In this document: one piece after another, positions 1 to 8,742 of the stretch
Layout: every line of letters starts with the position of its first letter
How positions within the stretch are numbered: position 1 is the first letter of the stretch
Origin: Neisseriaceae bacterium TC5R-5
GTDB taxonomy: Bacteria > Pseudomonadota > Gammaproteobacteria > Burkholderiales > Chromobacteriaceae
Reading direction: 5' to 3'
DNA: 64,000 bases
NCBI GenBank assembly: GCA_020830965.2
Contig: JACCFC020000005.1
Span: 43,049-107,048 of the forward strand
Program-made: the position numbers and the translations under genes
Notes under the pieces: model-generated
Database searches by the model: none
Seen by the model: only the letters and a program-made list of their open reading frames with translations
What the model was told of the DNA's origin: nothing

Positions 1-3000
1 CCGGGGATATTCTGGTCTTCCTGCCCGGTGAGCGCGAAATCCGCGAGACCGCAGAAAAACTGCGCAAATCTGGCTTACGCACTTATGAAATTTTGCCGCT
101 GTTTGCCCGCCTCTCCAATGAAGATCAGCAACGCATTTTCAAGCCTTCCGGTGGCCGCCGTATCGTGCTAGCCACCAATGTGGCCGAAACCTCGCTGACC
201 GTACCGGGCATTAAATATGTGATCGACACCGGTCTGGCACGTCTCAAGCGCTATAGTCCGCGCGCTAAAGTAGAGCAATTACAAATTGAGAAAATCTCGC
301 AAGCTGCCGCACGTCAGCGTGCCGGACGCTGTGGCCGTGTAGAAGCCGGTATCTGCATTCGTTTATACGCTGAGGAGGACTTCCAGCAACGCCCGGCCTT
401 TACCGACCCGGAAATTACCCGCTCTAATCTGGCGGCAGTGATTCTGCGCATGGCCGCACTGAGACTGGGCAAGGTAGATGTCTTCCCCTTTATCGAGGCA
501 CCTAGCAGCCGCCTAATTGCCGATGGCTATCAGGTACTAACCGAACTGGGTGCGGTGAATGAACAGGGCGAGCTCACTTCTGTCGGCAAAGAACTGGCCC
601 GCATTCCGGTCGATCCTAAAGTTGGTCGCTTACTCCTGGCTGGCCGTGAGTTCGGCTGTGTACGCGAAGTGCTGATCATTGCCGCCGCCCTCAGCATGCA
701 AGACCCACGAGAACGCCCTTTTGAGGCACGCGAGGCAGCAGAGCGGGCACAAGCAAGGTTTAATGACGAAAAATCCGACTTTCTTTCTTTCCTCTACTTA
801 TGGGATTTTTTCAGCGAAGCACTCAAACACAAAAAATCTAATCGCTTGCTGATTCAAAGTTGTCACGAACATTTTCTATCCTATCTGCGGCTGCGCGAAT
901 GGCGCGAGCTGCATGGCCAGCTTACCGAAATTGCCGCAGAAATGGGCTTGATCAAACGTGAGCAGGCTTATGCCGAGGCTGCCACCACACCAGCCGCCAT
1001 GGCAGAAAAGAAGCGCCAGCAACTGGATGCGGTCGCTTATGAAAAGCTACACAAAGCGCTACTCACCGGCCTGATTGGCAATATCGGCATGAAAAACCTG
1101 GAAAGCGATGATTATCTGGGTGCGCGTGGCGCAAGCTTTCACGTCTTCCCTGGTTCCGGCTTGAAAAAAACCAAGCCGAAATGGCTAGTAGCGGCAGAAC
1201 TGGTAGAAACTACTCGCCTTTATGCCCGCTGTGTCGCCAAAATTGAGCCCGAGTGGGTGGAAAAACTGGCGGCACATTTGGTCAAGTACCATTATTTTGA
1301 ACCACACTGGGATAAAAAACGGGGCGAGGTGGTCGCCAGCGAACGTGTCACGCTGTATGGCCTGACGCTGATCCCGCGTCGTCCAGTCAGCTATGGCCGC
1401 ATCGCGCCGGAAGAAGCGCGTGAATTATTCATTCGCGGCGCGCTGGTCGCGATGGACTATACCAGCCAGGCACCATTTTTCCAGCGCAATCAGCAACTGA
1501 TACGGGAAGTAGAGCAACTGGAACACAAGGCACGCCGCCAAGATGTGTTGGTAGATGAAGAAGCGCTCTATGCTTTTTATAACGAACGCCTCCCGGCCGA
1601 CATTGTCGATGCCGCCAGTTTTGAAGCCTGGCGACAACAGATAGAACAAGCACAACCCAAGTTACTGCACCTTACCCGTGAAGAGTTGATGCGTCACGCC
1701 GCACAGCATGTTACCGAAAACCAGTTTCCTGAATGGCTGGAAACGGAAGACGGCAAACTGAGGCTACGCTACCGCTTCGAACCACGCCATCCCTTAGATG
1801 GTGTCACCATTGATGTACCACTAGCCATTCTCAATCGCTTGCAAGCTGCCCCATTTGAGTGGCTAGTACCGGGCATGATTCGGGAAAAATTGCAGCAACT
1901 GATCAAGGGACTGCCTAAACAGATACGCCGCAACTGCGTGCCGGTGCCCGACTTCATCACCCGCTTTCTAAGCAGTCAACCGGATCAGCAACAGCCGCTC
2001 GCCCCACAACTGGCGCAGTTTATTCTACGTGCCAGTGGGGGGGTTAAAGTAGACCGCAGCGAGTTTGAACAACAAGTGCTGGCAGAACACATGCTGTTCA
2101 ACTTCAGGGTAATTGACGATGGCAAACAGGAAATCGGCCTGGGCCGCGACCTGCTCGCGCTGCAAAAACAGTTTGGCCAAGCCGCCCAGCTTACCTTCCG
2201 CGACAGCAGTGCCGAGTTTGAACGTGACAACATCACCAGTTGGGACTTTGGCGAGCTACCCGCCAGTATTCAATTTGCACGTGGCTGCCAGCAACTCACT
2301 GGCTATCCGGCACTGACGCCAGAAGAAGAACGTATTGCCATTCGTCTGTTTGACACCGAACAGCAAGCGGAACGCGCCCACCGCCAGGGCGTGATTCGTC
2401 TGTTGCAAGGTCAGCTCAAAGAACAGATGAAGCAATTAAACAAAGGCTTGCCCGGCTTTACGCAAATCGCCCTGCAATTACGCGCCGTCGCCAATAGCGA
2501 ACAACTGCTGGCGGATGCCATTGCCTGTATCTGCGATCGTGCTTTTATTGGAGAAGATCCGCTGCCACGCACCGAAAAGGCTTTTAATGAGCAAAAAGCC
2601 CGCGCACGTACCCGACTACCAGCAGTGATTCAAGCCGTAAGCCAATATTTGGGCCAGATTGTCACTGAATATGGGCCACTCAGCACTAGGCTAGCCAAGC
2701 ATCGACTAAGCTACGAACTGCAGCAACAACTGGCTAAACTGATTTATCCCGGCTTTCTTAGCGCTACCCCCTGGGCGCAACTCCCCCACCTCACCCGCTA
2801 TCTGCGCGCCATGGGTTTGCGCATGGATAAACAAACTGCCAACCCGCAACGCGATGGTCAGCGCGGCGCAGAAATTCGCGATTTATGGCAGATGTGGGAG
2901 GCCCGCGTCAGTATGGAAGAAGCTGCAGCAGGTGCCTCACCGGCATTACAGAACTTCCGCTGGCAAATCGAGGAGTTGCGCGTCAGTTTATTTGCACAAG

Positions 3001-3068
3001 AGTTGAAAACGCCTTATCCGGTTTCGGTTAAGCGTTTACAGAAAGTGTGGAGCGAGTTGCCAAAGTAA
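1..3068 (+). CDS. hrpA: ATP-dependent RNA helicase HrpA, 5'-truncated by window edge
   Basis: DEAH-box RNA helicase of the HrpA family, which unwinds RNA and acts on stalled ribosomes and mRNA. The reading frame is open from base 3, so the N-terminal motifs I-III lie outside the window. Visible are the start of the second helicase domain (GDILVFLPGEREI), motif V (TNVAETSLT), motif VI (QRAGRCGR), the helicase-associated winged-helix/OB region, and the long C-terminal DUF3418 extension that separates HrpA from HrpB. About 1,020 codons are present; the full protein is usually about 1,300 residues. No frameshift is seen. The gene ends 88 bp before rcnA with no clear terminator. Confidence 0.94.
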   Translation, partial: GDILVFLPGEREIRETAEKLRKSGLRTYEILPLFARLSNEDQQRIFKPSGGRRIVLATNVAETSLTVPGIKYVIDTGLARLKRYSPRAKVEQLQIEKISQAAARQRAGRCGRVEAGICIRLYAEEDFQQRPAFTDPEITRSNLAAVILRMAALRLGKVDVFPFIEAPSSRLIADGYQVLTELGAVNEQGELTSVGKELARIPVDPKVGRLLLAGREFGCVREVLIIAAALSMQDPRERPFEAREAAERAQARFNDEKSDFLSFLYLWDFFSEALKHKKSNRLLIQSCHEHFLSYLRLREWRELHGQLTEIAAEMGLIKREQAYAEAATTPAAMAEKKRQQLDAVAYEKLHKALLTGLIGNIGMKNLESDDYLGARGASFHVFPGSGLKKTKPKWLVAAELVETTRLYARCVAKIEPEWVEKLAAHLVKYHYFEPHWDKKRGEVVASERVTLYGLTLIPRRPVSYGRIAPEEARELFIRGALVAMDYTSQAPFFQRNQQLIREVEQLEHKARRQDVLVDEEALYAFYNERLPADIVDAASFEAWRQQIEQAQPKLLHLTREELMRHAAQHVTENQFPEWLETEDGKLRLRYRFEPRHPLDGVTIDVPLAILNRLQAAPFEWLVPGMIREKLQQLIKGLPKQIRRNCVPVPDFITRFLSSQPDQQQPLAPQLAQFILRASGGVKVDRSEFEQQVLAEHMLFNFRVIDDGKQEIGLGRDLLALQKQFGQAAQLTFRDSSAEFERDNITSWDFGELPASIQFARGCQQLTGYPALTPEEERIAIRLFDTEQQAERAHRQGVIRLLQGQLKEQMKQLNKGLPGFTQIALQLRAVANSEQLLADAIACICDRAFIGEDPLPRTEKAFNEQKARARTRLPAVIQAVSQYLGQIVTEYGPLSTRLAKHRLSYELQQQLAKLIYPGFLSATPWAQLPHLTRYLRAMGLRMDKQTANPQRDGQRGAEIRDLWQMWEARVSMEEAAAGASPALQNFRWQIEELRVSLFAQELKTPYPVSVKRLQKVWSELPK

Positions 3069-3155
3069 AGGGCATTTTCATTCAGCGGCCATCAAGCAAT
3101 ATACCGTCATTATTAATACCACTATTTAGCCATTAGCCAATAGGACATCAATACC

Positions 3156-3959
3156 ATGACTGATTTTTCCACTTTGCTGCAACAGGGCAATGCTTGGTTG
3201 TTCATCCCTAGTGCCATCTTGCTAGGTGCCTTGCATGGTTTGGAACCAGGTCACTCGAAGACCATGATGGCGGCCTTTATCGTAGCGGTACGCGGCACGG
3301 TAGCCCAAGCAGTGTTACTGGGCTTAGCCGCCACGGTGTCACACACGATCATAGTCTGGCTTATTGCAATGGCGGGGCTGTACTTCGGTCAAACCTGGAG
3401 CATCACGGCTAATGAACCTTATTTGCAGCTGGCTTCCGCTGCACTCATCATGATGGTGGCGGTCTGGATGATATGGCGAACCTGGCGCGATCGACAGCCG
3501 GCAACTCACCACCACGACCACGACCACGATATACATCACACCCACCACCGCCACCATGATCTGGATATTGTCGCCAACGATCACCAGGATGCCCACGAAC
3601 GCGCCCACGCCAATGATATCCGTCGCCGCTTTGCCAATCGAGAGGTCAGTACCGGTCAAATTGTCTTATTCGGTCTCTCTGGCGGGCTCATTCCCTGCCC
3701 TGCTTCCATCACCGTGTTACTCCTTTGTCTGCAACTACAAAAAGTTGCCTTAGGCGCTACCCTAGTGCTGAGCTTTAGTGTGGGGCTAGCATTGACTATG
3801 GTGACTTCCGGCGTACTGGCTGCACTCAGTATCAAGCACCTGTCAAAACGCTGGAGCGGCTTCGGCGAATTTGCACGCAAAGCACCCTATGTTTCCGGTG
3901 TGCTCATTGCCATGGTTGCTTGCTATATCGCTTATACCGGCTGGATAGCCCTCCCTTAG
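3156..3959 (+). CDS. rcnA: Nickel/cobalt efflux protein RcnA
   Basis: Inner-membrane exporter that removes excess Ni(II) and Co(II). The N-terminus (LLQQGNAWLFIPSAILLGAL) and the GLEPGHSKTMMAAF motif closely match what I recall of enterobacterial RcnA. Six hydrophobic segments are split by a cytoplasmic loop at about residues 115-140 that is very rich in His and Asp, the expected metal-sensing or metal-binding loop. The LFGLSGGLIPCPASITVLL motif of the NiCoT/RcnA family follows. The length of 267 residues is close to the family norm. The usual divergent repressor gene rcnR is absent from the 88-bp upstream gap, so control must come from elsewhere or through hrpA read-through. Confidence 0.93.
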   Translation: MTDFSTLLQQGNAWLFIPSAILLGALHGLEPGHSKTMMAAFIVAVRGTVAQAVLLGLAATVSHTIIVWLIAMAGLYFGQTWSITANEPYLQLASAALIMMVAVWMIWRTWRDRQPATHHHDHDHDIHHTHHRHHDLDIVANDHQDAHERAHANDIRRRFANREVSTGQIVLFGLSGGLIPCPASITVLLLCLQLQKVALGATLVLSFSVGLALTMVTSGVLAALSIKHLSKRWSGFGEFARKAPYVSGVLIAMVACYIAYTGWIALP

Positions 3960-3977
3960 GTAGCAAAAATGATTTAC

Positions 3978-4006
3978 TTGACAAATTGTCTCGGCTTGCA
4001 CAGAAT
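3978..4006 (+). promoter_or_regulatory. Candidate sigma-70 promoter for the SDR-FAD-cupin cluster
   Basis: A consensus -35 hexamer TTGACA (3978-3983) is followed after 17 bp by CAGAAT (4001-4006), a four-of-six match to the -10 consensus. It lies in the 204-bp gap between rcnA and the SDR gene and would leave an AT-rich leader of about 150 nt. This is a pattern match only. Confidence 0.35.
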
Positions 4007-4163
4007 GCCTACCTATTGGTTGGTTAATTTAAAATAAAATTTCCCTGCCTGAGCATACAATTCATTTATTTTGCTGATTTATTTAGATAATCAATCAGAT
4101 AATCCACACAGCAAACTACTTAGTTGGTAGTTTTAAATTTCATTTACTTAGCGAGCATGAAGC

Positions 4164-4826
4164 ATGACAGAGAAAATCATTGTCCTGGCCGGCAGCGGTG
4201 CCGGATTTGGCGAGGCTTTGCAACAACGCTTCAAAGAAGGCGGTTACCACGTGGTGGCAGCCTCACGACAGGGTGCCGGACATCAACATGTTGATTTAAG
4301 TGATCCAGTAGCTACACAGAATTTTTTCACCGAACTTGATCAACAAGGTCAGTTGGCAGGTGTGATTCACAATGCGATGCAGTTTCACCGCCAACCCTTC
4401 CTAGAGAGCGATGCTGACACTTTCCAAGCAGTGTGGCGTTCTATGGTGCTAACCGCCTTCAATGTCGCACAACAAGCCATACCACGCTTGCGTGCCCAGG
4501 GTAGCGGCACTCTGATCTTCAGTGGCGCCTCCGGCAGCCTGCGTGCCGGCCCAGAGTTCTCGGCCTTCAGCAGTGCTAAATTTGCCTTACGCGGCCTAGT
4601 ACAGGCACTGGAACGTGAACACAGCGCCGATGGCATCCATATCGTACATACCATTATTGATGGGTTGATCTGGAGCGAAAAGACCCAGCAACGTTTCAGC
4701 GGCGCACAAGAGCCTAAGGCCATGGCGCCACAGGATTTGGCTGAGGTGTACTGGCAACTGTTCCAGCAAGCTCGTAGCACTTGGACTCATGAGCTCGACA
4801 TCCGAGCTCCCCGTCACCACCTTTAA
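4164..4826 (+). CDS. Short-chain dehydrogenase/reductase-like protein with altered active site
   Basis: Rossmann-fold SDR superfamily protein of 220 residues. The N-terminal dinucleotide-binding turn reads GSGAGFG instead of the usual TGxxxGIG, and the NNAG-equivalent is HNAMQF. The catalytic Ser lies in FSGASG. In the following segment (FSAFSSAKFALRG, about residues 138-150) the lysine is kept but the position four residues before it is Phe, not Tyr, so the classical YxxxK catalytic pair is incomplete. It may be a reduced-activity or binding protein, or act in a non-classical way. It is first in a same-strand cluster with a flavin amine oxidase-like gene 18 bp downstream and a ChrR-like cupin after that. 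Substrate unknown. Confidence 0.82.
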   Translation: MTEKIIVLAGSGAGFGEALQQRFKEGGYHVVAASRQGAGHQHVDLSDPVATQNFFTELDQQGQLAGVIHNAMQFHRQPFLESDADTFQAVWRSMVLTAFNVAQQAIPRLRAQGSGTLIFSGASGSLRAGPEFSAFSSAKFALRGLVQALEREHSADGIHIVHTIIDGLIWSEKTQQRFSGAQEPKAMAPQDLAEVYWQLFQQARSTWTHELDIRAPRHHL

Positions 4827-4844
4827 AACAGAAATCGAAACATC

Positions 4845-5951
4845 ATGGATAAAGAGAATATTGTCGTCGTCGGTGCTGGCTTGTCTGGACTGATCGCCGC
4901 CAAGCTACTAAATGAGCAAGGTCATGCTGTTCTGCTAATTGAGTCGCGAGCGCGCCTTGGTGGGCGTCTTATGGGTGCTTCGCCCAGTGGCCAAGCCCCT
5001 TTCCTAGATCTTGGCGCTGCCTGGGTATGGCCGGAGATGAACCCACGACTCACTCACTGGATAAAGCGGCTTGAGCTAGACTTGTTTGAACAACACAGCC
5101 AAGGCGCCACGCTGATGGAGCTACCCCAAAACGAGGTGCGCCGCTATGCCAACAGCTTTGCACAACAGCCGGCCTCCATGCGCTTGCTAGGTGGTACTTA
5201 CTCGCTGATTAATGCCTTATATGCCAGTCTGACAGACACCCTCTTACTGCTGGAAACCCGCGTTACCCAGATAAGGAAGCTGCCAGAGGGCGGCACCGAG
5301 TTGACACTACAAGAGCCAAATGGCAGCCAACAGCTAATAGCAGCCTCGGTCATCTTTACGCTACCTCCACGGCTACTGGCTGAGCAACTACAGTGGCAGC
5401 CAGCTTTGCCAAGCGCTTTAAACAGTAACTGGCAGCGCTCACCTACCTGGATGGCTGGGCAAGCCAAGCTGGTAGCGGTCTATAAAGAAGCATTCTGGCG
5501 CCAACAGGGGCTATCGGGTGATGCGATGAGCCAGGTCGGGCCCTTGGTGGAAATTCATGATGCCAGCGATGTCGCTGGCGAGCAGCCAGCATTATTCGGT
5601 TTTGTCGGCGTACCAGCCAACTGGCGAGCTAAACTGGGTGAAGCGGAGCTTATCCAGCGCAGCTTGCAACAATTAGGTCGAATATTCGGGCCCGAAGCAG
5701 CACAACCGGAATGGTGTTATCTACAAGATTGGGCACAAGAAATCGATACCGCCACGGCTGCCGATGCCCTCCCGGCCAACCACCATCCCAGCTCGCAATC
5801 ACGCCATTTACCCGCCCCTTGGCATGGGCAGGTTTATCTGGCAGGCACCGAATTTGCCGCAGATTTCCCCGGCTATCTGGAGGGTGCGGTGTTTTCGGCG
5901 GAACAAGCCGTACATGACTATTTACAACAGCAACGCCAATTGTTGGCCTAA
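4845..5951 (+). CDS. FAD-dependent amine oxidase-family oxidoreductase
   Basis: Flavin-containing amine oxidoreductase (monoamine oxidase-like fold), 368 residues. The N-terminus has the FAD dinucleotide-binding motif VVGAGLSGLIAAKLL and, about 30 residues on, the second flavin motif ESRARLGGR. The C-terminus carries the typical flavin-closing segment (YLAGTEFAADFPGYLEGAV). It is shorter than classical monoamine oxidases (about 450 residues) but matches small bacterial family members. No signal peptide, so probably cytoplasmic. It lies 18 bp after the SDR gene and 36 bp before the cupin gene, consistent with one transcript. The substrate cannot be read from sequence. Confidence 0.83.
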   Translation: MDKENIVVVGAGLSGLIAAKLLNEQGHAVLLIESRARLGGRLMGASPSGQAPFLDLGAAWVWPEMNPRLTHWIKRLELDLFEQHSQGATLMELPQNEVRRYANSFAQQPASMRLLGGTYSLINALYASLTDTLLLLETRVTQIRKLPEGGTELTLQEPNGSQQLIAASVIFTLPPRLLAEQLQWQPALPSALNSNWQRSPTWMAGQAKLVAVYKEAFWRQQGLSGDAMSQVGPLVEIHDASDVAGEQPALFGFVGVPANWRAKLGEAELIQRSLQQLGRIFGPEAAQPEWCYLQDWAQEIDTATAADALPANHHPSSQSRHLPAPWHGQVYLAGTEFAADFPGYLEGAVFSAEQAVHDYLQQQRQLLA

Positions 5952-5987
5952 GACCCTCTCTTTAAACCGTTATACAGGAGCTTAATA

Positions 5988-6668
5988 ATGCAAATTCATG
6001 CTGATTTCTCTCGCCGTGCCTTAGTACACGCCGCCGAACTAAGCTGGCTAGCCTCCCCACAACCCGGAGTAGAGCGCCGCATGCTAGACCGCATCGGTGA
6101 CGAAGTTGCACGTGCGACCAGTCTGGTGCGCTATGCGCCTGACTCCCTCTTTCCGGCACACAGCCATGCCGGAGGTGAGGAATATCTGGTATTAGAAGGC
6201 GTTTTTCAGGACGAAAAAGGCGACCACCCTACCGGGCGCTATGTCCGTAACCCCCCAGGCAGTCGCCATACCCCCGGCTCCACAACTGGCGCAGTCATCT
6301 TCGTCAAACTGCGTCAGTTCGATCCGCACGATCAACAGCAGATTGAAGTTGATATCCTGCAGGCCCCACAACAGCGTGACCCCAACAGAGCTGGCGTCAG
6401 TCTGCAAATGCTGCATGCAGATAGCCACGAACTGGTACAGATCGAACATTGGCAGGCATCACAACCGTGGCAGGAGTCTTTTCCCTACGGCGCAGAGTTA
6501 CTGATGCTAAGCGGTGCCCTGGCAGAGGGTAAAGAGCATTTACGCCGCTGGAGTTGGCTACGCCTGCCGGCCGGTGCTCAACTAGATGCCAGGATTGCCG
6601 CCGAAGGGGCCGTCTTGTGGATTAAGCGCTACCTCGCCCCCATGCAGATGTTCAACCACGATCATTGA
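5988..6668 (+). CDS. ChrR-like cupin-domain protein
   Basis: 226-residue protein with two cupin-like halves. The first carries the metal-binding signature HSHAGGEEYLVLEG (about residues 55-70), as in the cupin domain of ChrR, the anti-sigma factor that senses singlet oxygen. The usual ChrR N-terminal zinc-binding anti-sigma domain is absent and no sigma factor gene is adjacent, so an anti-sigma role is not supported. A stand-alone cupin that binds a metal and a small molecule or peroxide is more likely. Start ATG at 5988 follows CAGGAG with good spacing. It is last of the three-gene cluster; IS debris starts 90 bp downstream. Confidence 0.72.
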   Translation: MQIHADFSRRALVHAAELSWLASPQPGVERRMLDRIGDEVARATSLVRYAPDSLFPAHSHAGGEEYLVLEGVFQDEKGDHPTGRYVRNPPGSRHTPGSTTGAVIFVKLRQFDPHDQQQIEVDILQAPQQRDPNRAGVSLQMLHADSHELVQIEHWQASQPWQESFPYGAELLMLSGALAEGKEHLRRWSWLRLPAGAQLDARIAAEGAVLWIKRYLAPMQMFNHDH

Positions 6669-6766
6669 CATCCCCCCATCAACCAAGCCTGCTGGCATCA
6701 CCTCTAAAGCCCTCTGGACGGGTCCCCATCTTGTATTAGATGGCCTGCTGTTTAGTTTTAGAGCCG

Positions 6767-7288
6767 CTAACAAAACCTGTCGATAAATCGTAAACAGGTC
6801 AATGAGAAAGCTAGCTTGAGCAAAGCGTAATGCGTATCTACTCGTCGCTCAAAACGGATTCTCAGCTTGCCGAAGCCTACCAGCCAAGAATGGGTACGTT
6901 CCACCACCCAACGGTGGCGGCCCAGCCTCTCGCTGCTTTCAACACCGCGACGTGCAATCCGCACAACGCCTGCTTCATCAATACTGGCCCGATTCCAATC
7001 AATTTGATCGTGTTGGCGCAGTTGTACCAGCAGAGTTAGATGTAGACGATCCCAAAGACCTACCGTTTGCCAATCCCGCAGCCTTCACCAGCAGGTCATC
7101 CCACGGCCAAAGCCGAGTTCTTTGGGGAGGTCTTCCCAAGGAGTGCCGATGGTGAGGACAAACAAGATGCCGTTGAAAGCTGCAAAATCATCCAACCGCC
7201 ACCGTTCACCCCGGCGGCGGTTGGATGACCGAGGGAGTCGCGGCTGCAATAATTTCCAAAGCTTCTCACTGATCACTTTCCGTTTCAT
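6767..7288 (-). pseudogene. IS5-family transposase, interrupted and deleted
   Basis: Two separate minus-strand reading frames keep recognisable ends of one DDE transposase. The N-terminal part (7085-7288) begins MKRKVISEKLWKLLQPRLP and includes a WRLDDFAAFNGILFVL segment, the DNA-binding N-terminal domain of this family. The C-terminal part (6767-6964) has RHRWVVERTHSWLVGFGKL, with the last catalytic Glu of the DDE triad. The central part with the two catalytic Asp residues is missing or out of frame. It cannot make an active enzyme. Confidence 0.78.
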
Positions 7289-7324
7289 CCCTGCTAGATG
7301 CGGGCTTACTTATCTGACATCAAA

Positions 7325-7417
7325 AGATCCTGAGCCAAGGCGCGCCGACGCAGACAGTACCAGTGGTATAGCAAGGAGGCGCAATACTGGATCAAGGATT
7401 TTGTTAGCGGGGCTAAA
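7325..7417 (+). repeat. MITE-like element fragment A
   Basis: The sequence CTGAGCCAAGGCGCGCCGAC, followed by GCAGACAG and then GGCGCAATACTGGATCAAGG, matches the inside of the complete 120-bp element at 15288-15407 in the same order, and ends in a degraded TTTTGTTAGCGG terminal repeat. The left terminal repeat is missing because the fragment is fused to IS copy 1. Confidence 0.7.
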
Positions 7418-7856
7418 GAGAAAACAACAAACCATGATAGTCTCGAACAAAAAATGCATGGCAAAAAATAATTATTTAAAAATAAAACGCCATTGGATTA
7501 AATGTATACCTATTACGATCAGTCGGTATTTAACGCGAACGAGCCACCGTTTTGGCCGCCGGCCCATAGATCAAGGTATTGAGCCGGTTGATGATGAGCT
7601 GTTGGGTAAGCCCTGCGTCAACACGCACTAGTGACAAGTTTCCCATTACTGCACAAGTTCTATTTGCTTATGCTCAGCGCTTGCTCATCTTTCGACCAGT
7701 GGCGAGGCGATTCATTGATGGGTATGAGCACGAGCATCGCCATCGTGTGATTTAGTTTGTCATGTCGAGACAGCGGCCTCAAGGGCAGGACAAGCCTGCT
7801 TGGCGCAGAAGTCGCCGGAAAAGGGCGGCCTAAAATTTTATAAGGAGTTTAAAAGT
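7418..7856. other. Intergenic region with possible coding debris
   Basis: About 440 bp between the IS/MITE hybrid and amiD. No intact gene is supported. On the minus strand, about 7529-7645 reads as an open stretch ending in QQLIINRLNTLIYGPAAKTV, then VARSR and a stop, which looks protein-like but which I do not recognise; a stop codon closes it upstream. The part just before amiD contains a good ribosome-binding site (TAAGGAG, 7841-7847). Confidence 0.4.
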
Positions 7857-8732
7857 ATGCAGCTACTCTCTTTGTTTTGTAATACCAAAATCATTTTGAA
7901 AGTCATGGCACCTGCCTCTTTAGGGGTGATGCTATCAGGATGTGCAACGCAGGCTTTGCAGCTTGAAGACCGTGACGGTTATATTGCCAATCATGCCTTT
8001 AAGGCAAGCGCACATAATGAAAGGGTGAGATTTGTCATCATACATTACACGGCTCTGGATGATAGCCAATCACTAAAAACACTGACCGAAGGTCAAGTCA
8101 GTGCCCATTATCTGATTCCGGAAGAACCCGCATCACGGCATGATAAGCCTGTGGTTCTACAACTGGTTGATGAAAATAAACGAGCTTGGCATGCCGGTGT
8201 CAGCAACTGGAACGGTAGAACCGGGTTAAACGATACCTCAATTGGTATTGAAGTCGTCAATCTGGGGTATACGGATGATATACAAGGGCAGCGTACTTGG
8301 TATCCTTTCAACGATAAGCAGTTTGCCGCCATTGCCGCTCTGGCAAAAGATATCATTCATCGTTACCAGATCACGCCGGATAATGTGCTGGCGCATAGCG
8401 ATATTGCCCCTCTCAGAAAACAGGATCCGGGGAAACTTTTCCCATGGGAACGATTGGCTGCTATGGGAATAGGTGCCTATCCTGACAGGCAAGTGGTGCT
8501 AAAACACCTCGCCGGTCGTTCCCTTGATACACCCGCCAATGTCAAAGTGATTCAGGCATTGTTGAAGCAATATGGGTATGACCAGATCCCCCAGAATGGC
8601 ATTTGGGACGATAGCACCCGGAAAACTATTAGTGCGTTCCAGATGCACTTCAGACCCAGTGATATCAGCGGTCATGCTGACGCGGAAACCGAAGCCATTG
8701 CTAGGGCTCTGATCGAGAAATACCGCCGATGA
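7857..8732 (+). CDS. amiD: N-acetylmuramoyl-L-alanine amidase AmiD, lipoprotein
   Basis: Zinc amidase that cleaves the MurNAc-L-Ala bond of peptidoglycan and anhydro-muropeptides; AmiD is anchored to the inner face of the outer membrane. The start at 7857 follows AAGGAG nine bases upstream. The signal peptide ends in a lipobox, MLSGC (Cys about residue 30). The amidase_2 domain has the zinc His in IHYTA, the IGIEV motif and AHSDIAP with the second metal ligand. A C-terminal peptidoglycan-binding_1 domain ends AFQMHFRPSD..ADAETEAIA, as I recall for E. coli AmiD; total 291 residues. The gene sits between two IS5 remnants, suggesting it arrived or was rearranged with them. Confidence 0.93.
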   Translation: MQLLSLFCNTKIILKVMAPASLGVMLSGCATQALQLEDRDGYIANHAFKASAHNERVRFVIIHYTALDDSQSLKTLTEGQVSAHYLIPEEPASRHDKPVVLQLVDENKRAWHAGVSNWNGRTGLNDTSIGIEVVNLGYTDDIQGQRTWYPFNDKQFAAIAALAKDIIHRYQITPDNVLAHSDIAPLRKQDPGKLFPWERLAAMGIGAYPDRQVVLKHLAGRSLDTPANVKVIQALLKQYGYDQIPQNGIWDDSTRKTISAFQMHFRPSDISGHADAETEAIARALIEKYRR

Positions 8733-8742
8733 TCGTTAGCCG

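Larger units (their letters stand above)
6758..7417 (-). mobile_element. Decayed IS5-family insertion sequence, copy 1, right end replaced by a MITE fragment
   Basis: The left end is TTAGAGCCGCTAACAAAACC at 6758-6777. Inside are minus-strand transposase pieces similar to IS427/IS1031-type IS5 elements. The stretch 6990-7320 is closely repeated at 8763-9095 (copy 2). In copy 2 the IS sequence continues directly into its terminal repeat, but in copy 1 it switches near 7325 into the internal sequence of the small inverted-repeat element seen intact at 15288-15407, ending in a degraded inverted repeat (TTTTGTTAGCGGGGCTAAA, 7399-7417). The remnant is about 200 bp shorter than a typical 850-bp relative, so it is internally deleted. 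Confidence 0.75.

Noticed and set aside
7122..7631. Plus-strand open frame of 169 codons
   Set aside because: It crosses the IS remnant antisense to transposase, a MITE fragment and intergenic DNA; no family is seen.
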